This document shows positions 1 to 9,405 of a stretch of DNA of 64,000 nt, in pieces. The stretch's first letter is position 1, and each line of letters starts with the position of its first letter. Origin of the DNA: Parapedobacter composti (GTDB taxonomy: Bacteria; Bacteroidota; Bacteroidia; Sphingobacteriales; Sphingobacteriaceae). The stretch spans positions 124,001 through 188,000 of the forward strand of contig NZ_FOLL01000007.1 in the NCBI RefSeq assembly GCF_900112315.1, in the 5' to 3' direction. The translations under genes and the position numbers were made by a program. Below the pieces are notes generated by a model that saw nothing but the letters and a program-made list of their open reading frames with translations, was not told where the DNA came from and made no database searches.

Positions 1-821
1 TGGCAGAAATAGCTCCAAAACGGAATGTTTTCCATCTCCATGTCCTGATAAAGCATGGGTACCACACAGATGGGGAAGTCGCCCGCGATGCCGCCGCCAA
101 TCTGGAAGAAGCCCACGCCTTTCCCTTCGGAATTCTTAACGTACCAATCCGCAAGGTAAGTCATGTATTCAATACCGCTTTTCATGGTCGATGCTTTCAG
201 CTCTCCCTTGATGACATACGAGGCAAAGATGTTGCCCATGGTGCTGTCTTCCCAGCCAGGTACCACGATGGGAAGATTCTTCTCCGCTGCGGCCAGCATC
301 CAGGAATTTTTAGGGTCAATTTCGTAATACTGTTCCAGCACACCACTATTGAGCATTTTGTACATGTATTCGTGCGGGAAATAACGCTCACCGGCGTCTT
401 CTGCTTCTTTCCATATCTTATATATATGTTGCTGAATGCGGCGGAACGCTTCTTCTTCCGGAATACAGGTGTCCGTAACCCGGTTATAATGGTTTTCCAG
501 CAACTCCCACTCATCCTGCGGACTCAGATCGCGGTAATTCGGCACCCGCTTGTAATGCGAATGTGCAACCAGGTTCATGATATCTTCTTCGAGGTTAGCT
601 CCCGTACAACTGATGATAGCCACTTTATCCTGACGGATCATCTCGGCCAGCGAAATGCCCAGCTCGGCTGTACTCATGGCTCCGGCCAGCGTAATCATCA
701 TTTTTCCTCCGGCATCGAGGTGGGTCTCATAGCCCTTTGCTGCATCCACCAGGGCGGCAGCGTTGAAGTGCAGGTAGTTCTTTTCGATAAACTGGGAAAT
801 AGGACCTCTTGTTTTGCTCAT
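1..821 (-). CDS. Deoxyhypusine synthase-like protein (3' end cut by window)
   Basis: Translating the minus strand from the ATG at 821 gives 273 residues without a stop; the gene runs off the left edge, so the C-terminus is missing. The protein starts MSKTRGPISQFIEKNY and carries the family signature TGANLEEDIMNLV around residues 73-85, where eukaryotic deoxyhypusine synthases have TGGVEEDI, followed by glycine-rich NAD-fold segments (GAMSTAELG, FFQIGGGIAGD). Bacteria lack the eIF5A hypusination substrate, and bacterial members are thought to act on polyamines (homospermidine synthase-like); that is family knowledge, not visible here. The catalytic lysine of the family lies near the C-terminus, outside the window, so activity cannot be judged. 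The gene lies 62 bp downstream of the epimerase gene on the same strand, so co-transcription is possible. Confidence 0.85.
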   Translation of the reverse strand, partial: MSKTRGPISQFIEKNYLHFNAAALVDAAKGYETHLDAGGKMMITLAGAMSTAELGISLAEMIRQDKVAIISCTGANLEEDIMNLVAHSHYKRVPNYRDLSPQDEWELLENHYNRVTDTCIPEEEAFRRIQQHIYKIWKEAEDAGERYFPHEYMYKMLNSGVLEQYYEIDPKNSWMLAAAEKNLPIVVPGWEDSTMGNIFASYVIKGELKASTMKSGIEYMTYLADWYVKNSEGKGVGFFQIGGGIAGDFPICVVPMLYQDMEMENIPFWSYFC

Positions 822-883
822 CTCTTTTTCTGTGCTTGGTTTCGCTTACAAAGGTAACGTTTTCCACAGGAAGTTGGAAGTGG

Positions 884-1981
884 TTATACCTCCCAGCGTT
901 CGCAGGTCTGCAAGAAAGCCTCATCAGCATCAGCGCCGATGCCAGAGGTATAAGGCAAGGAAAGGTGGAACCCTTCGTACCGTACACCGCCAACCACGGG
1001 GTCTGCCCGATGCCCAATCATACAGGTATCCAGGTCAAAAAATTGCACATTGGGTGCCGCGTATGCAAAATGGGCTTTGGCCGACAGGGCAAGACGGGTT
1101 TCCAGCATGCCGCCAATCATGCAGGGAATGCCGTATTCCGCCGCGGTTTGCTGGATGCGAAGGGCTTCAGCGATGCCGCCGGATTTGGAAAATTTGATAT
1201 TGATGGAATCACAGGCACCCTGCGATGCCAACCGGGCGGCATCGCGATGGTCATAGCAGCTTTCATCGGCCATAAGCGGAATGGTGGTCTCTTGGCGGAG
1301 CTGCGGAAGCAAGTGGTCGTTATAGCTGCGCATGGGCTGTTCACAGAACTGGATGCCAAATGGCTCCAACCCCCGCAGGGCCGCCACGGCGGCGTCGTAA
1401 TCCCAGCCCTGATTGGCATCGATGCGGATAAGGAGGTCTGAACCTACGGCGTCACGGATGGCCTTGATGCGGGCGACATCAGATTCGGGGGCCTTGCCCA
1501 GCTTTACCTTGACCATCGTTGCACCCCGCTCGCGGTATGCCAAAGCCTTGGCAGCCATTTCCTCCGGCGTGCCAATCCCCACCGTAATATCGGTAACAAT
1601 ATCGCGAACGGCGCCGCCAAGGTATTTATAGAGCGGCACACTGGCGTGCTTGGCCGCCAGGTCGTGCAACGCAATATCAAAGGCGCTTTTAGCCGTGGCG
1701 TTCCGGGCGATGAAGGTGTCAAGTTCGGCAAGCCGTTCATCAATGGCCAGCGGGTCCTTACCTTTCCAAAGCCGGGCAAAATCACGGGCAACGGCCAAAC
1801 AGGTGTCCTGCGTTTCGCCCACAATCATCGGGAACGCGGAACATTCGCCCACACCATAAATCCCGGTATCGGTGTGTATACGGACAAGCATGTTCTGTGC
1901 GTAATCCATGGTCCCCGTGGCTATCACAAACGGCTCCATCGGGATGCTGAAACGGTAAATCTCGGTGTGGGTGATTTTCAT
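884..1981 (-). CDS. Dipeptide epimerase (enolase superfamily, L-Ala-D/L-Glu epimerase type)
   Basis: 365 residues, normal length for a muconate-lactonizing/mandelate-racemase fold enzyme. The N-terminal capping domain (about 1-125) is followed by the TIM barrel. The KxK motif of the dipeptide epimerase branch is at K158-V-K160. Metal ligands are D188 (RIDANQGW), E214 (CEQP) and D239 (ADES), and the second catalytic lysine is K263 (NIKFSKSGG). Enzymes of this type racemise the second residue of L-Ala-D-Glu or other dipeptides, often in murein peptide recycling. Substrate specificity in Bacteroidota members varies, and the exact dipeptide cannot be read from the sequence. No murein-peptide permease or ligase is nearby. 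Confidence 0.88.
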   Translation of the reverse strand: MKITHTEIYRFSIPMEPFVIATGTMDYAQNMLVRIHTDTGIYGVGECSAFPMIVGETQDTCLAVARDFARLWKGKDPLAIDERLAELDTFIARNATAKSAFDIALHDLAAKHASVPLYKYLGGAVRDIVTDITVGIGTPEEMAAKALAYRERGATMVKVKLGKAPESDVARIKAIRDAVGSDLLIRIDANQGWDYDAAVAALRGLEPFGIQFCEQPMRSYNDHLLPQLRQETTIPLMADESCYDHRDAARLASQGACDSINIKFSKSGGIAEALRIQQTAAEYGIPCMIGGMLETRLALSAKAHFAYAAPNVQFFDLDTCMIGHRADPVVGGVRYEGFHLSLPYTSGIGADADEAFLQTCERWEV

Positions 1982-2216
1982 ATTCTTTAATGTTTTCGGC
2001 CCCGAAATTAATGTTTTTTAATGAACTACCTACGGATACAAGAAAAGAGGTGTATTTATAAAGTCGGCAACCCAGCCGGTTGTTTATTATCAATTTATCA
2101 AAAATAAATCTATATAATAGTTAATTATCAACAAAAGAAATAAAAATTTGAAAAAAAATTAATCAAACCAGAAATTATTACTAATTTAGCAAATTGAATA
2201 CAGCTAACTAAATAGA

Positions 2217-5200
2217 ATGACTGCTATATTGAGACAACAGGAGGGGCTTTATCAAGCTGATTTTGAACGCGATGCATGTGGCGTAGGCTTTATAGCCAAC
2301 ATCAAGGGCAATAAAACGCACCGGCAGGTCAGAGACGCACTCACCATGCTGGAAAACATGGAACACCGCGGCGCCTGCGGTTGTGATCCGGAGAGTGGAG
2401 ACGGCGCGGGGATTATGCTCCAATTACCCCATGAGTTCCTTTGGGAAGAATGCATCGCATTGGGCATACAGCTCAGCGAACCGGGATATTACGGCACGGG
2501 CATGGCCTTTTTGCCGAAAAAGGCAGAAGCCAATAAACGTTGCCGCGAGATTATCCAGCAGGCAACGGAAGACCGTGGAATGAAATTCCTGGGCTTCAGG
2601 CGTGTGCCGGTTAACCCGGAAGGCATCGGCAGCACCGCATTGGGGGTGGAGCCGGAAATCGTACAGTTCTTTGTGTCGCGCCCGGCGGGCGTGACCAATA
2701 CGACGGATTTTGAACGTAAACTATTTGTGCTGCGGCGGCTGATCGCCAAAATGGTACGGGAAACCAGCGAATTTGCCGACGAACTGTATATCGCCTCGTT
2801 ATCCTGCAAAGTCATTGTATATAAAGGCCAGCTGACCACGTATCAGGTAGGTACTTATTTCCCTGACCTTGCGGACGAACGGGTTGTATCGGCTTTCGGC
2901 CTGGTGCATTCCCGTTTCTCTACCAATACGTTTCCGTCATGGCAGTTGGCACAACCTTTCCGCATGCTGGCACACAACGGTGAAATCAATACACTGACGG
3001 GAAATCTTAACTGGTTCTATGCAGGATTGCGATCATTGTCTTCGCCGTATTTCACGGAAGAAGAACTGCAGATATTATTGCCCGTGGTGGACGGGCACCA
3101 GTCCGACTCGGCGTGTTTGGATAACGTGGCTGAACTGTTGCTCCACAGCGGGCGGAGCATTGCACACGTCATGCTGATGATGGTTCCCGAAGCATGGGAT
3201 GGCAACACCCAGATGGATCCGCTGAAAAAAGCGTTCTACGAATACCACGCAACATTAATGGAACCCTGGGATGGCCCGGCGGCGCTCTGCTTCACCGACG
3301 GCACAACCATTGGTGCCATGCTCGACCGTAACGGTCTGCGGCCGCTGCGCTTCGCCGTGACATCTGACGACCGTATCATCGTGGCGTCCGAGGCGGGGGC
3401 CTTACCCGTGGATGAAAGCCTGATCATCAAAAAGGGCCGCCAGCAGCCGGGTAAAATCCTGCTCATCGACATGGAAAAGGGTGAAATTTTATCGGACGAG
3501 CAGGTGAAGAACGAACTCGCCCGCAAACAACCTTATGGCGACTGGCTGAACCAGTATAAAATCCGTATGGAAGAGCTGGCCGAACCGCGGGTGACGTTTA
3601 CCTACCTCTCCAAAGATTCGGTTTTTAAATACCAACAGATATTCGGCTATTCACGGGAAGATGTAGAAGGCATCATCACTCCCATGGCCCTTGACGGCAA
3701 GGAACCTGTGGGCTCCATGGGTACCGATGTGCCGCTGGCCGTGCTTTCCAATCACCCGCAGCACCTATCAAGTTATTTCAAACAATTTTTTGCTCAGGTG
3801 ACCAACCCGCCCATCGATCCCATCCGGGAGCGCCTGGTGATGAGTCTGGCCACGTTTATCGGCAATGCAGGCAATATACTGGATGAAGACAAGATGCATT
3901 GCCATTGCGTGGCGCTGGAGCATCCTATACTCACCAGCCGCGAGCTGGAAAAATTGCGCAGCATCGATACAGGCATATTCCAAGCGAAAACGCTGCAATG
4001 CTATTTTAACGCCTCCGGCGAGCCGGGCGCCCTTGAAGACGGGCTGCAACGCCTCTGCCGTTATGCGGAAGACGCGGTGCGGGACGGTTTCGAGGTGATC
4101 ATCCTTTCTGACCGTGCCATTGATTCGCAACACGCAGCCATCCCCTCGCTACTCGCGGTATCGGCCGTGCACCACCACCTCATTAAAACCGGTCACCGCG
4201 GTGCCGTGGGTCTGGTGGTAGAAGGCGGCGATGTATGGGAAGTCCATCACTTCGCATGCTTACTGGCCTTCGGTGCTACGGCTATCAACCCGTACATGGC
4301 GCTGGCCTCCATCCGTACGCTCAAAGAACAGGGCGTTTTGGACACGGAGCTGACATGGCCGCAGTTGGCCAAAAATTACGTGAAGGCCGTATGTGGCGGA
4401 TTGCTCAAAATCTTCTCCAAGATGGGAATCTCCACGTTACAGTCTTACCATGGCGCCCAAATATTTGAAGTACTCGGCATCAACAAGGACGTGGTAGACA
4501 AGTATTTCTGCGGCGCGGTTTCCCGCATTGGCGGCCTGGATCTGGACGATATCGCCCGGGAGGTGCTGAGCAAACACAACCGCGGGTTCACCAGTTCCCG
4601 CAACACCAAAGATTTATTGCCGGAAGGCGGCATCTATCAATGGAAGCGGAGGGGCGAAGCGCATTTGTTTAACCCGCAGACGGTGCACCTCTTGCAACAG
4701 GCATGCCGCACGGGTGACTATGAGACTTATAAAAAATACGCTTCACTTATCAATAATCAAGATGAACGCCGCTATACGCTGCGCGGGCTGCTCGATTTCG
4801 CCCGGCACCGGACACCTATCCCGCTCAGCGAAGTGGAACCCGCCGAAAATATCATGAAGCGTTTCGCTACAGGCGCTATGTCTTTTGGCTCCATCTCGCA
4901 TGAGGCACATAGCACGCTGGCCATTGCCATGAACCGCATCGGCGGCAAGAGCAATACCGGCGAAGGTGGTGAGGATGAAATCCGTTATAAGCCGCTTCCC
5001 AATGGCGACTCCATGCGATCGGCCATCAAGCAGGTGGCTTCCGGCCGTTTCGGCGTAACGTCAAACTACCTTACGCAAGCCGATGAACTGCAAATAAAAA
5101 TGGCACAGGGAGCCAAACCTGGCGAAGGTGGGCAGTTGCCCGGTCATAAGGTGGACGAATGGATTGCCAAGGTGCGGCATTCAACACCGGGCGTGGGACT

Positions 5201-6731
5201 GATTTCCCCTCCCCCACACCATGACATCTATTCCATTGAGGATTTGGCCCAGCTTATTTTTGACTTGAAAAATGCCAACCGTGAAGCTCGGATAAACGTG
5301 AAACTGGTATCCAAAGCCGGGGTAGGCACCATTGCCGCCGGTGTGGCCAAAGCTCACGCAGACGTGATTCTGATTGCAGGGTATGATGGTGGAACCGGCG
5401 CTTCGCCCATCAGTTCCATCAAACACGCCGGATTACCCTGGGAACTCGGCTTGGCTGAAACGCACCAAACACTGGTGAAGAACGGTTTACGGAGCCGCGT
5501 GGTCCTGCAAACTGATGGACAGCTCAAAACCGGCCGGGATCTGGCCATTGCAACGCTTCTGGGTGCCGAAGAATGGGGCGTAGCTACAGCTGCCCTCGTT
5601 GCCGGGGGATGCATCATGATGCGCAAATGCCATCTGAATACCTGTCCTGTGGGTGTAGCTACCCAGGATCCGGAGCTCCGCAAGCTATTTACCGGCAAAC
5701 CGGAAGACATTGTTAACCTGTTCCGGTTCTTGGCAGAAGAATTGCGTGAAACCATGGCCGAACTGGGATTCCGCACCATCAATGAAATGGTGGGCCGGGC
5801 GCAATTTTTAAAGAAAAGGGAAAACATTGACCATTGGAAAATAAACAAACTCGATCTTTCCGGCATCCTCTATGTGGCGCATAGCACCAATGGCGATACG
5901 CTATACCAGACGCAACCGCAGGATCATGGATTGGACATGGTATTGGACTGGGGCCTGGTAACTCAAGCCCGCGCCGCATTGGAAAGCAAAACCCCCGTTT
6001 TCGGCACGTTCAATGTGAAGAATACCGACCGTACCATCGGCACGCTCCTGTCCAACGAAGTATCTAAGCGCTATGGATCGGAAGGGCTGCCAGATAACAC
6101 CATCAACTATAAGTTCACCGGATCGGCCGGACAGAGCTTCGGTGCCTTTGCAGCGAAGGGCCTTTCGTTTGAACTTGAGGGAGAGGCCAATGATTACGTA
6201 GGCAAGGGACTTTCCGGTGCCCAGCTGGCCATCTACCCACCGGAATCAAGCAGCCGGATCGCACATGAAAACATCATCATCGGCAACGTTGCGTTGTATG
6301 GCGCAACATCAGGCCACCTTTTCGTATGCGGGCAGGCGGGCGAACGCTTCGCCGTGCGTAACTCGGGTGCAACGGCCGTGGTGGAAGGCGTAGGCGACCA
6401 CGGCTGTGAGTACATGACCGGCGGACGCGCCCTGATATTGGGTGCTACCGGCCGCAATTTTGCAGCCGGCATGAGCGGTGGCATTGCGTGGGTTTACGAT
6501 GCAGAAGGTACCTTCCGGGACAACTGCAACACCGAGATGGTCGATCTTGATCCGCTCGATGCTGAAGATGAAACAGCAATCATTGCCCTGCTAAAACGGC
6601 ACATTCACCTTACCGGAAGCAAACGGGCCACCGATATCCTGCAAAACTGGAAAACGGAAAAAACCTGCTTCATCAAGGTGTTCCCCCGGGAGTACAAGAA
6701 TGTACTGCGGAAAAAATTAGTAGAAGCTTAA
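2217..6731 (+). CDS. gltB: Glutamate synthase large (alpha) subunit
   Basis: 1504 residues, full length. It converts glutamine plus 2-oxoglutarate into two glutamates, together with GltD. The N-terminal class II amidotransferase nucleophile is C21 in RDACGVGFIA, so a 20-residue propeptide must be removed. The FMN-binding synthase domain contains GDEIRYKPL, PGEGGQLPG and GYDGGTGASP. The 3Fe-4S ligands are C1132, C1138 and C1143 (CIMMRKCHLNTCPVG). The C-terminal GxGxG beta-helix domain has repeated G-x-x-G turns. gltD follows 24 bp downstream, so the two form an operon. The 235-bp AT-rich upstream region (1982-2216), shared with the divergent epimerase gene, has only an imperfect -7 match (TAATTTAG at 2182-2189). 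Confidence 0.98.
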   Translation: MTAILRQQEGLYQADFERDACGVGFIANIKGNKTHRQVRDALTMLENMEHRGACGCDPESGDGAGIMLQLPHEFLWEECIALGIQLSEPGYYGTGMAFLPKKAEANKRCREIIQQATEDRGMKFLGFRRVPVNPEGIGSTALGVEPEIVQFFVSRPAGVTNTTDFERKLFVLRRLIAKMVRETSEFADELYIASLSCKVIVYKGQLTTYQVGTYFPDLADERVVSAFGLVHSRFSTNTFPSWQLAQPFRMLAHNGEINTLTGNLNWFYAGLRSLSSPYFTEEELQILLPVVDGHQSDSACLDNVAELLLHSGRSIAHVMLMMVPEAWDGNTQMDPLKKAFYEYHATLMEPWDGPAALCFTDGTTIGAMLDRNGLRPLRFAVTSDDRIIVASEAGALPVDESLIIKKGRQQPGKILLIDMEKGEILSDEQVKNELARKQPYGDWLNQYKIRMEELAEPRVTFTYLSKDSVFKYQQIFGYSREDVEGIITPMALDGKEPVGSMGTDVPLAVLSNHPQHLSSYFKQFFAQVTNPPIDPIRERLVMSLATFIGNAGNILDEDKMHCHCVALEHPILTSRELEKLRSIDTGIFQAKTLQCYFNASGEPGALEDGLQRLCRYAEDAVRDGFEVIILSDRAIDSQHAAIPSLLAVSAVHHHLIKTGHRGAVGLVVEGGDVWEVHHFACLLAFGATAINPYMALASIRTLKEQGVLDTELTWPQLAKNYVKAVCGGLLKIFSKMGISTLQSYHGAQIFEVLGINKDVVDKYFCGAVSRIGGLDLDDIAREVLSKHNRGFTSSRNTKDLLPEGGIYQWKRRGEAHLFNPQTVHLLQQACRTGDYETYKKYASLINNQDERRYTLRGLLDFARHRTPIPLSEVEPAENIMKRFATGAMSFGSISHEAHSTLAIAMNRIGGKSNTGEGGEDEIRYKPLPNGDSMRSAIKQVASGRFGVTSNYLTQADELQIKMAQGAKPGEGGQLPGHKVDEWIAKVRHSTPGVGLISPPPHHDIYSIEDLAQLIFDLKNANREARINVKLVSKAGVGTIAAGVAKAHADVILIAGYDGGTGASPISSIKHAGLPWELGLAETHQTLVKNGLRSRVVLQTDGQLKTGRDLAIATLLGAEEWGVATAALVAGGCIMMRKCHLNTCPVGVATQDPELRKLFTGKPEDIVNLFRFLAEELRETMAELGFRTINEMVGRAQFLKKRENIDHWKINKLDLSGILYVAHSTNGDTLYQTQPQDHGLDMVLDWGLVTQARAALESKTPVFGTFNVKNTDRTIGTLLSNEVSKRYGSEGLPDNTINYKFTGSAGQSFGAFAAKGLSFELEGEANDYVGKGLSGAQLAIYPPESSSRIAHENIIIGNVALYGATSGHLFVCGQAGERFAVRNSGATAVVEGVGDHGCEYMTGGRALILGATGRNFAAGMSGGIAWVYDAEGTFRDNCNTEMVDLDPLDAEDETAIIALLKRHIHLTGSKRATDILQNWKTEKTCFIKVFPREYKNVLRKKLVEA

Positions 6732-6755
6732 ACAACGATATAAAACAGCAAGAAG

Positions 6756-8222
6756 ATGGGAAAACCAACAGGATTCAAGGAGTTTGAGCGGATGCTTCCG
6801 CAGAAGGACGCTGTTGCGAACCGGAAGAAAACATACAACGAATTTGTACAACCCTACAGTGACGACGAACTAAACAAACAGGCGGCCCGCTGCATGAACT
6901 GCGGCATACCGTTCTGCCACTCGGGCTGTCCGCTGGGCAATGTCATCCCCGAATTCAATGACGCGGTATATGACGGCAAATGGGAAGAAGCGTATCGCAT
7001 ACTGGCATCCACCAACAACTTCCCCGAGTTTACAGGAAGGATATGCCCCGCACCCTGTGAGTCGGCGTGTGTACTGGGCATCAACCGATCTCCCGTAGCC
7101 ATTGAAGAGATTGAAAAACACATCATTGAAATTGCCTATAAACGTGAATACGTAAAGGCTCGTCCCACCCACTTAAAAACCGGAAAACGCGTAGCCGTGG
7201 TGGGCAGCGGCCCCGCTGGTCTGGCTGCGGCAGCACAACTGATTAAAGTGGGCCATGAAGTGACGGTATACGAACGTGACGATAAACCCGGAGGTTTGCT
7301 GCGCTACGGCATTCCGGATTTCAAGCTTGAAAAATGGGTGATAGACCGCCGGATCAAGGTAATGGAAGAAGATGGTGTTATTTTCCGGTGTAATGCCGAG
7401 GTAGGAAAAAACGTGCCTGCCAGCGAGCTCGAGGCATATGATGCCGTGGTATTGGCCGGAGGGTCAACGATTCCACGCAACCTTAATATCCCCGGACGGG
7501 AACTGAAAGGGGTGCACTTCGCCATGGAATTTTTGAAACAGCAGAATAAGCGGGTGGGCAACTCGGCGTTCGAAGAGGAAGACATCCTGGCCACCGGCAA
7601 AAATGTACTGGTTATTGGCGGGGGCGACACTGGATCGGACTGCGTGGGCACCTCCAACCGCCACGGTGCCAAATCGGTTACGCAGTTTGAACTGATGCCA
7701 CAGCCGCCGAAAACACGCACGGATGCCATGCCTTGGCCGACCTACCCGATGCTGCTCAAAACGACCACTTCGCACGAGGAAGGTTGTGAGCGCTTCTGGA
7801 GCATCAGCACCAAAGAGTTTATCGGCGACGGGAACGGCAACCTCAAAGCTGCCCGCGTAGTCGACCTCGAATGGGAATGCGACCATCTGGGCCGTCCGTT
7901 GAAGTTCACCGAAGTTGCGGGGTCTGAACGGGAGATTCCTTGTGAACTGGCATTGCTGGCTATGGGGTTCTTGCACCCGCAGCACGATGGGCTGCTGCAG
8001 CAACTGGGCGTGGAGCTTGATGAACGCGGCAATGTACGTGCCAAGGAAGGCGAATACAAATCGTCGGCCGACCGGATTTTCGTTGCCGGTGATATGCGGC
8101 GCGGCCAGTCGCTCGTCGTATGGGCTATTTCCGAGGGGCGCGAATGCGCCCGGAAAGTGGACGAATACTTGATGGGATATTCTGAATTGGAAAGCAAGGA
8201 TGCCCTCGTGGATTATGCATGA
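6756..8222 (+). CDS. gltD: Glutamate synthase small (beta) subunit
   Basis: 488 residues. It transfers electrons from NAD(P)H through FAD and two 4Fe-4S clusters to GltB. The N-terminal cysteine clusters are CMNCGIPFCHSGCP (from residue 47) and CPAPCESAC (about 96-104). The FAD-binding Rossmann motif is VAVVGSGPAGLAAAA (about 146-160). The NAD(P)H motif is VLVIGGGDTGSDCVG (about 286-300). A final FAD motif is IFVAGDMRRGQSLVVWAI. Located 24 bp after gltB. It ends 79 bp before the convergent LptF/G-type gene, with a long stem-loop between the two. Confidence 0.97.
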   Translation: MGKPTGFKEFERMLPQKDAVANRKKTYNEFVQPYSDDELNKQAARCMNCGIPFCHSGCPLGNVIPEFNDAVYDGKWEEAYRILASTNNFPEFTGRICPAPCESACVLGINRSPVAIEEIEKHIIEIAYKREYVKARPTHLKTGKRVAVVGSGPAGLAAAAQLIKVGHEVTVYERDDKPGGLLRYGIPDFKLEKWVIDRRIKVMEEDGVIFRCNAEVGKNVPASELEAYDAVVLAGGSTIPRNLNIPGRELKGVHFAMEFLKQQNKRVGNSAFEEEDILATGKNVLVIGGGDTGSDCVGTSNRHGAKSVTQFELMPQPPKTRTDAMPWPTYPMLLKTTTSHEEGCERFWSISTKEFIGDGNGNLKAARVVDLEWECDHLGRPLKFTEVAGSEREIPCELALLAMGFLHPQHDGLLQQLGVELDERGNVRAKEGEYKSSADRIFVAGDMRRGQSLVVWAISEGRECARKVDEYLMGYSELESKDALVDYA

Positions 8223-8233
8223 GTCCAACAGGC

Positions 8234-8285
8234 GCTTGATAAGCTCCAAGGCCATCGTTTTGGTCGGCATTGAAGCTTATCAAGC
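8234..8285 (+). terminator. Stem-loop between gltD and convergent permease gene
   Basis: Perfect 12-bp arms GCTTGATAAGCT (8234-8245) and AGCTTATCAAGC (8274-8285) enclose a 28-nt loop that can itself pair (CCAA...TTGG). The sequence CTTTTG follows, a weak T-run. The position between two convergent genes suggests a terminator or mRNA-end-protecting hairpin for gltBD. The loop is long for a classical intrinsic terminator. Confidence 0.5.
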
Positions 8286-8301
8286 CTTTTGTTGGTTGCC
8301 G

Positions 8302-9402
8302 CTATTTGGGAGCCTTATGGAGCAGGTAGAAAGCCAGCGCTCCGAAAATGAGGTTGGGAATAAACACCGCGATGATGGGCGGCAGCCCGCCCTTTAGCGA
8401 AAACATGGTAGCAAATTGGATAAACACGATGTAGGTGAAGCTCAATCCGATGCCAATACCCAAGCTCAACCCGATACCCCCCCGAACTTTTTTGGAAGAC
8501 AGGGCTACCCCCATCAGGGTAAGCACATAAGCCGCCAGGGGCGTCACAAAACGCTTGTATTTTTCCAGAAGCAAATCCGTCATCATCCCCGTACCCCGTA
8601 TTTTCTCCTTCTCAATCCGCTCATTCAATTCGGTCATGTTCATGGCCGTAAAAATATTGTCGTATACCTCAAAATCACGGGGTGTCATGTCCAGCAACGT
8701 ATCCATACTCGTCCCCTTGATCATTTCTTCGTCCAAGGAATCTATCTTCCGGATGGTGTAATTTTCAATACGCCAATGGTTCTTCACTGAATCCCATGCA
8801 ATGCGATCAGCCATAAGCTTTTCAATCATCTCATTGCCATCGAACTTTTCCAGCACAAAATTATATCCTACTTTCCGGTTGTTATCGAAATTATCGATAT
8901 ACACATAACTGTCGTCATCAATCTGCATGTGGGTAGAACTTTTGGTATTGTTCTCCACAGGCTTCACGTAAACGCGCTCAAACCCGACTTTTAATTTATT
9001 GGTACGCGGAATAATGTATACACTGAACACGAAATTAAGCGCAAAAATAATGGTGGCCGCAACCATGTAAGGCCTTATAAAGCGGTTAAAGCTCATCCCC
9101 CCGCTCAGGATAGGGACAATCTCCGTCTGGTCCGCCATCTTGGCGGTGAAGAAAATAACCGCGATGAAATTGATCAACGGCGACAACATGTTCAGATAGA
9201 ACGGAACGAACCCCGCGTAATATTCAAAGACAATTTTTGAAAGCGGGGCTTTGTATTTGAGAAAGTCATCCAGCCGTTCCGACACATCGAACACCACCGC
9301 TACCACCGTGAATATCCCCATGGTAAACACAAACGTGCTGAGGTATTTCTGGATGACATACCTATCAATAATCTTAAACGACGACTGCAACCACTCCTTC
9401 AT
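8302..9402 (-). CDS. LptF/LptG (YjgP/YjgQ) family permease
   Basis: 366 residues. Membrane segments lie near residues 22-40, 57-80 and 98-120, then a soluble beta-rich periplasmic region (about 125-265), then three more C-terminal segments (TPLAAYVLTLMGVAL, GIGLSLGIGIGLSF, PNLIFGALAFYLL). This is the architecture of the transmembrane subunits that, with LptB, extract lipopolysaccharide from the inner membrane. Which of LptF or LptG it is cannot be decided, so no symbol is given. It starts only 3 bp after the tgt stop codon and is clearly in the tgt operon. Confidence 0.88.
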   Translation of the reverse strand: MKEWLQSSFKIIDRYVIQKYLSTFVFTMGIFTVVAVVFDVSERLDDFLKYKAPLSKIVFEYYAGFVPFYLNMLSPLINFIAVIFFTAKMADQTEIVPILSGGMSFNRFIRPYMVAATIIFALNFVFSVYIIPRTNKLKVGFERVYVKPVENNTKSSTHMQIDDDSYVYIDNFDNNRKVGYNFVLEKFDGNEMIEKLMADRIAWDSVKNHWRIENYTIRKIDSLDEEMIKGTSMDTLLDMTPRDFEVYDNIFTAMNMTELNERIEKEKIRGTGMMTDLLLEKYKRFVTPLAAYVLTLMGVALSSKKVRGGIGLSLGIGIGLSFTYIVFIQFATMFSLKGGLPPIIAVFIPNLIFGALAFYLLHKAPK

Positions 9403-9405
9403 CTG

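Noticed and set aside
2101-2216. Consensus promoter for gltB
   Set aside because: The best -7 candidate (TAATTTAG) has a mismatch and no TTTG at the right spacing; the AT-richness makes chance matches likely, so it was not listed.
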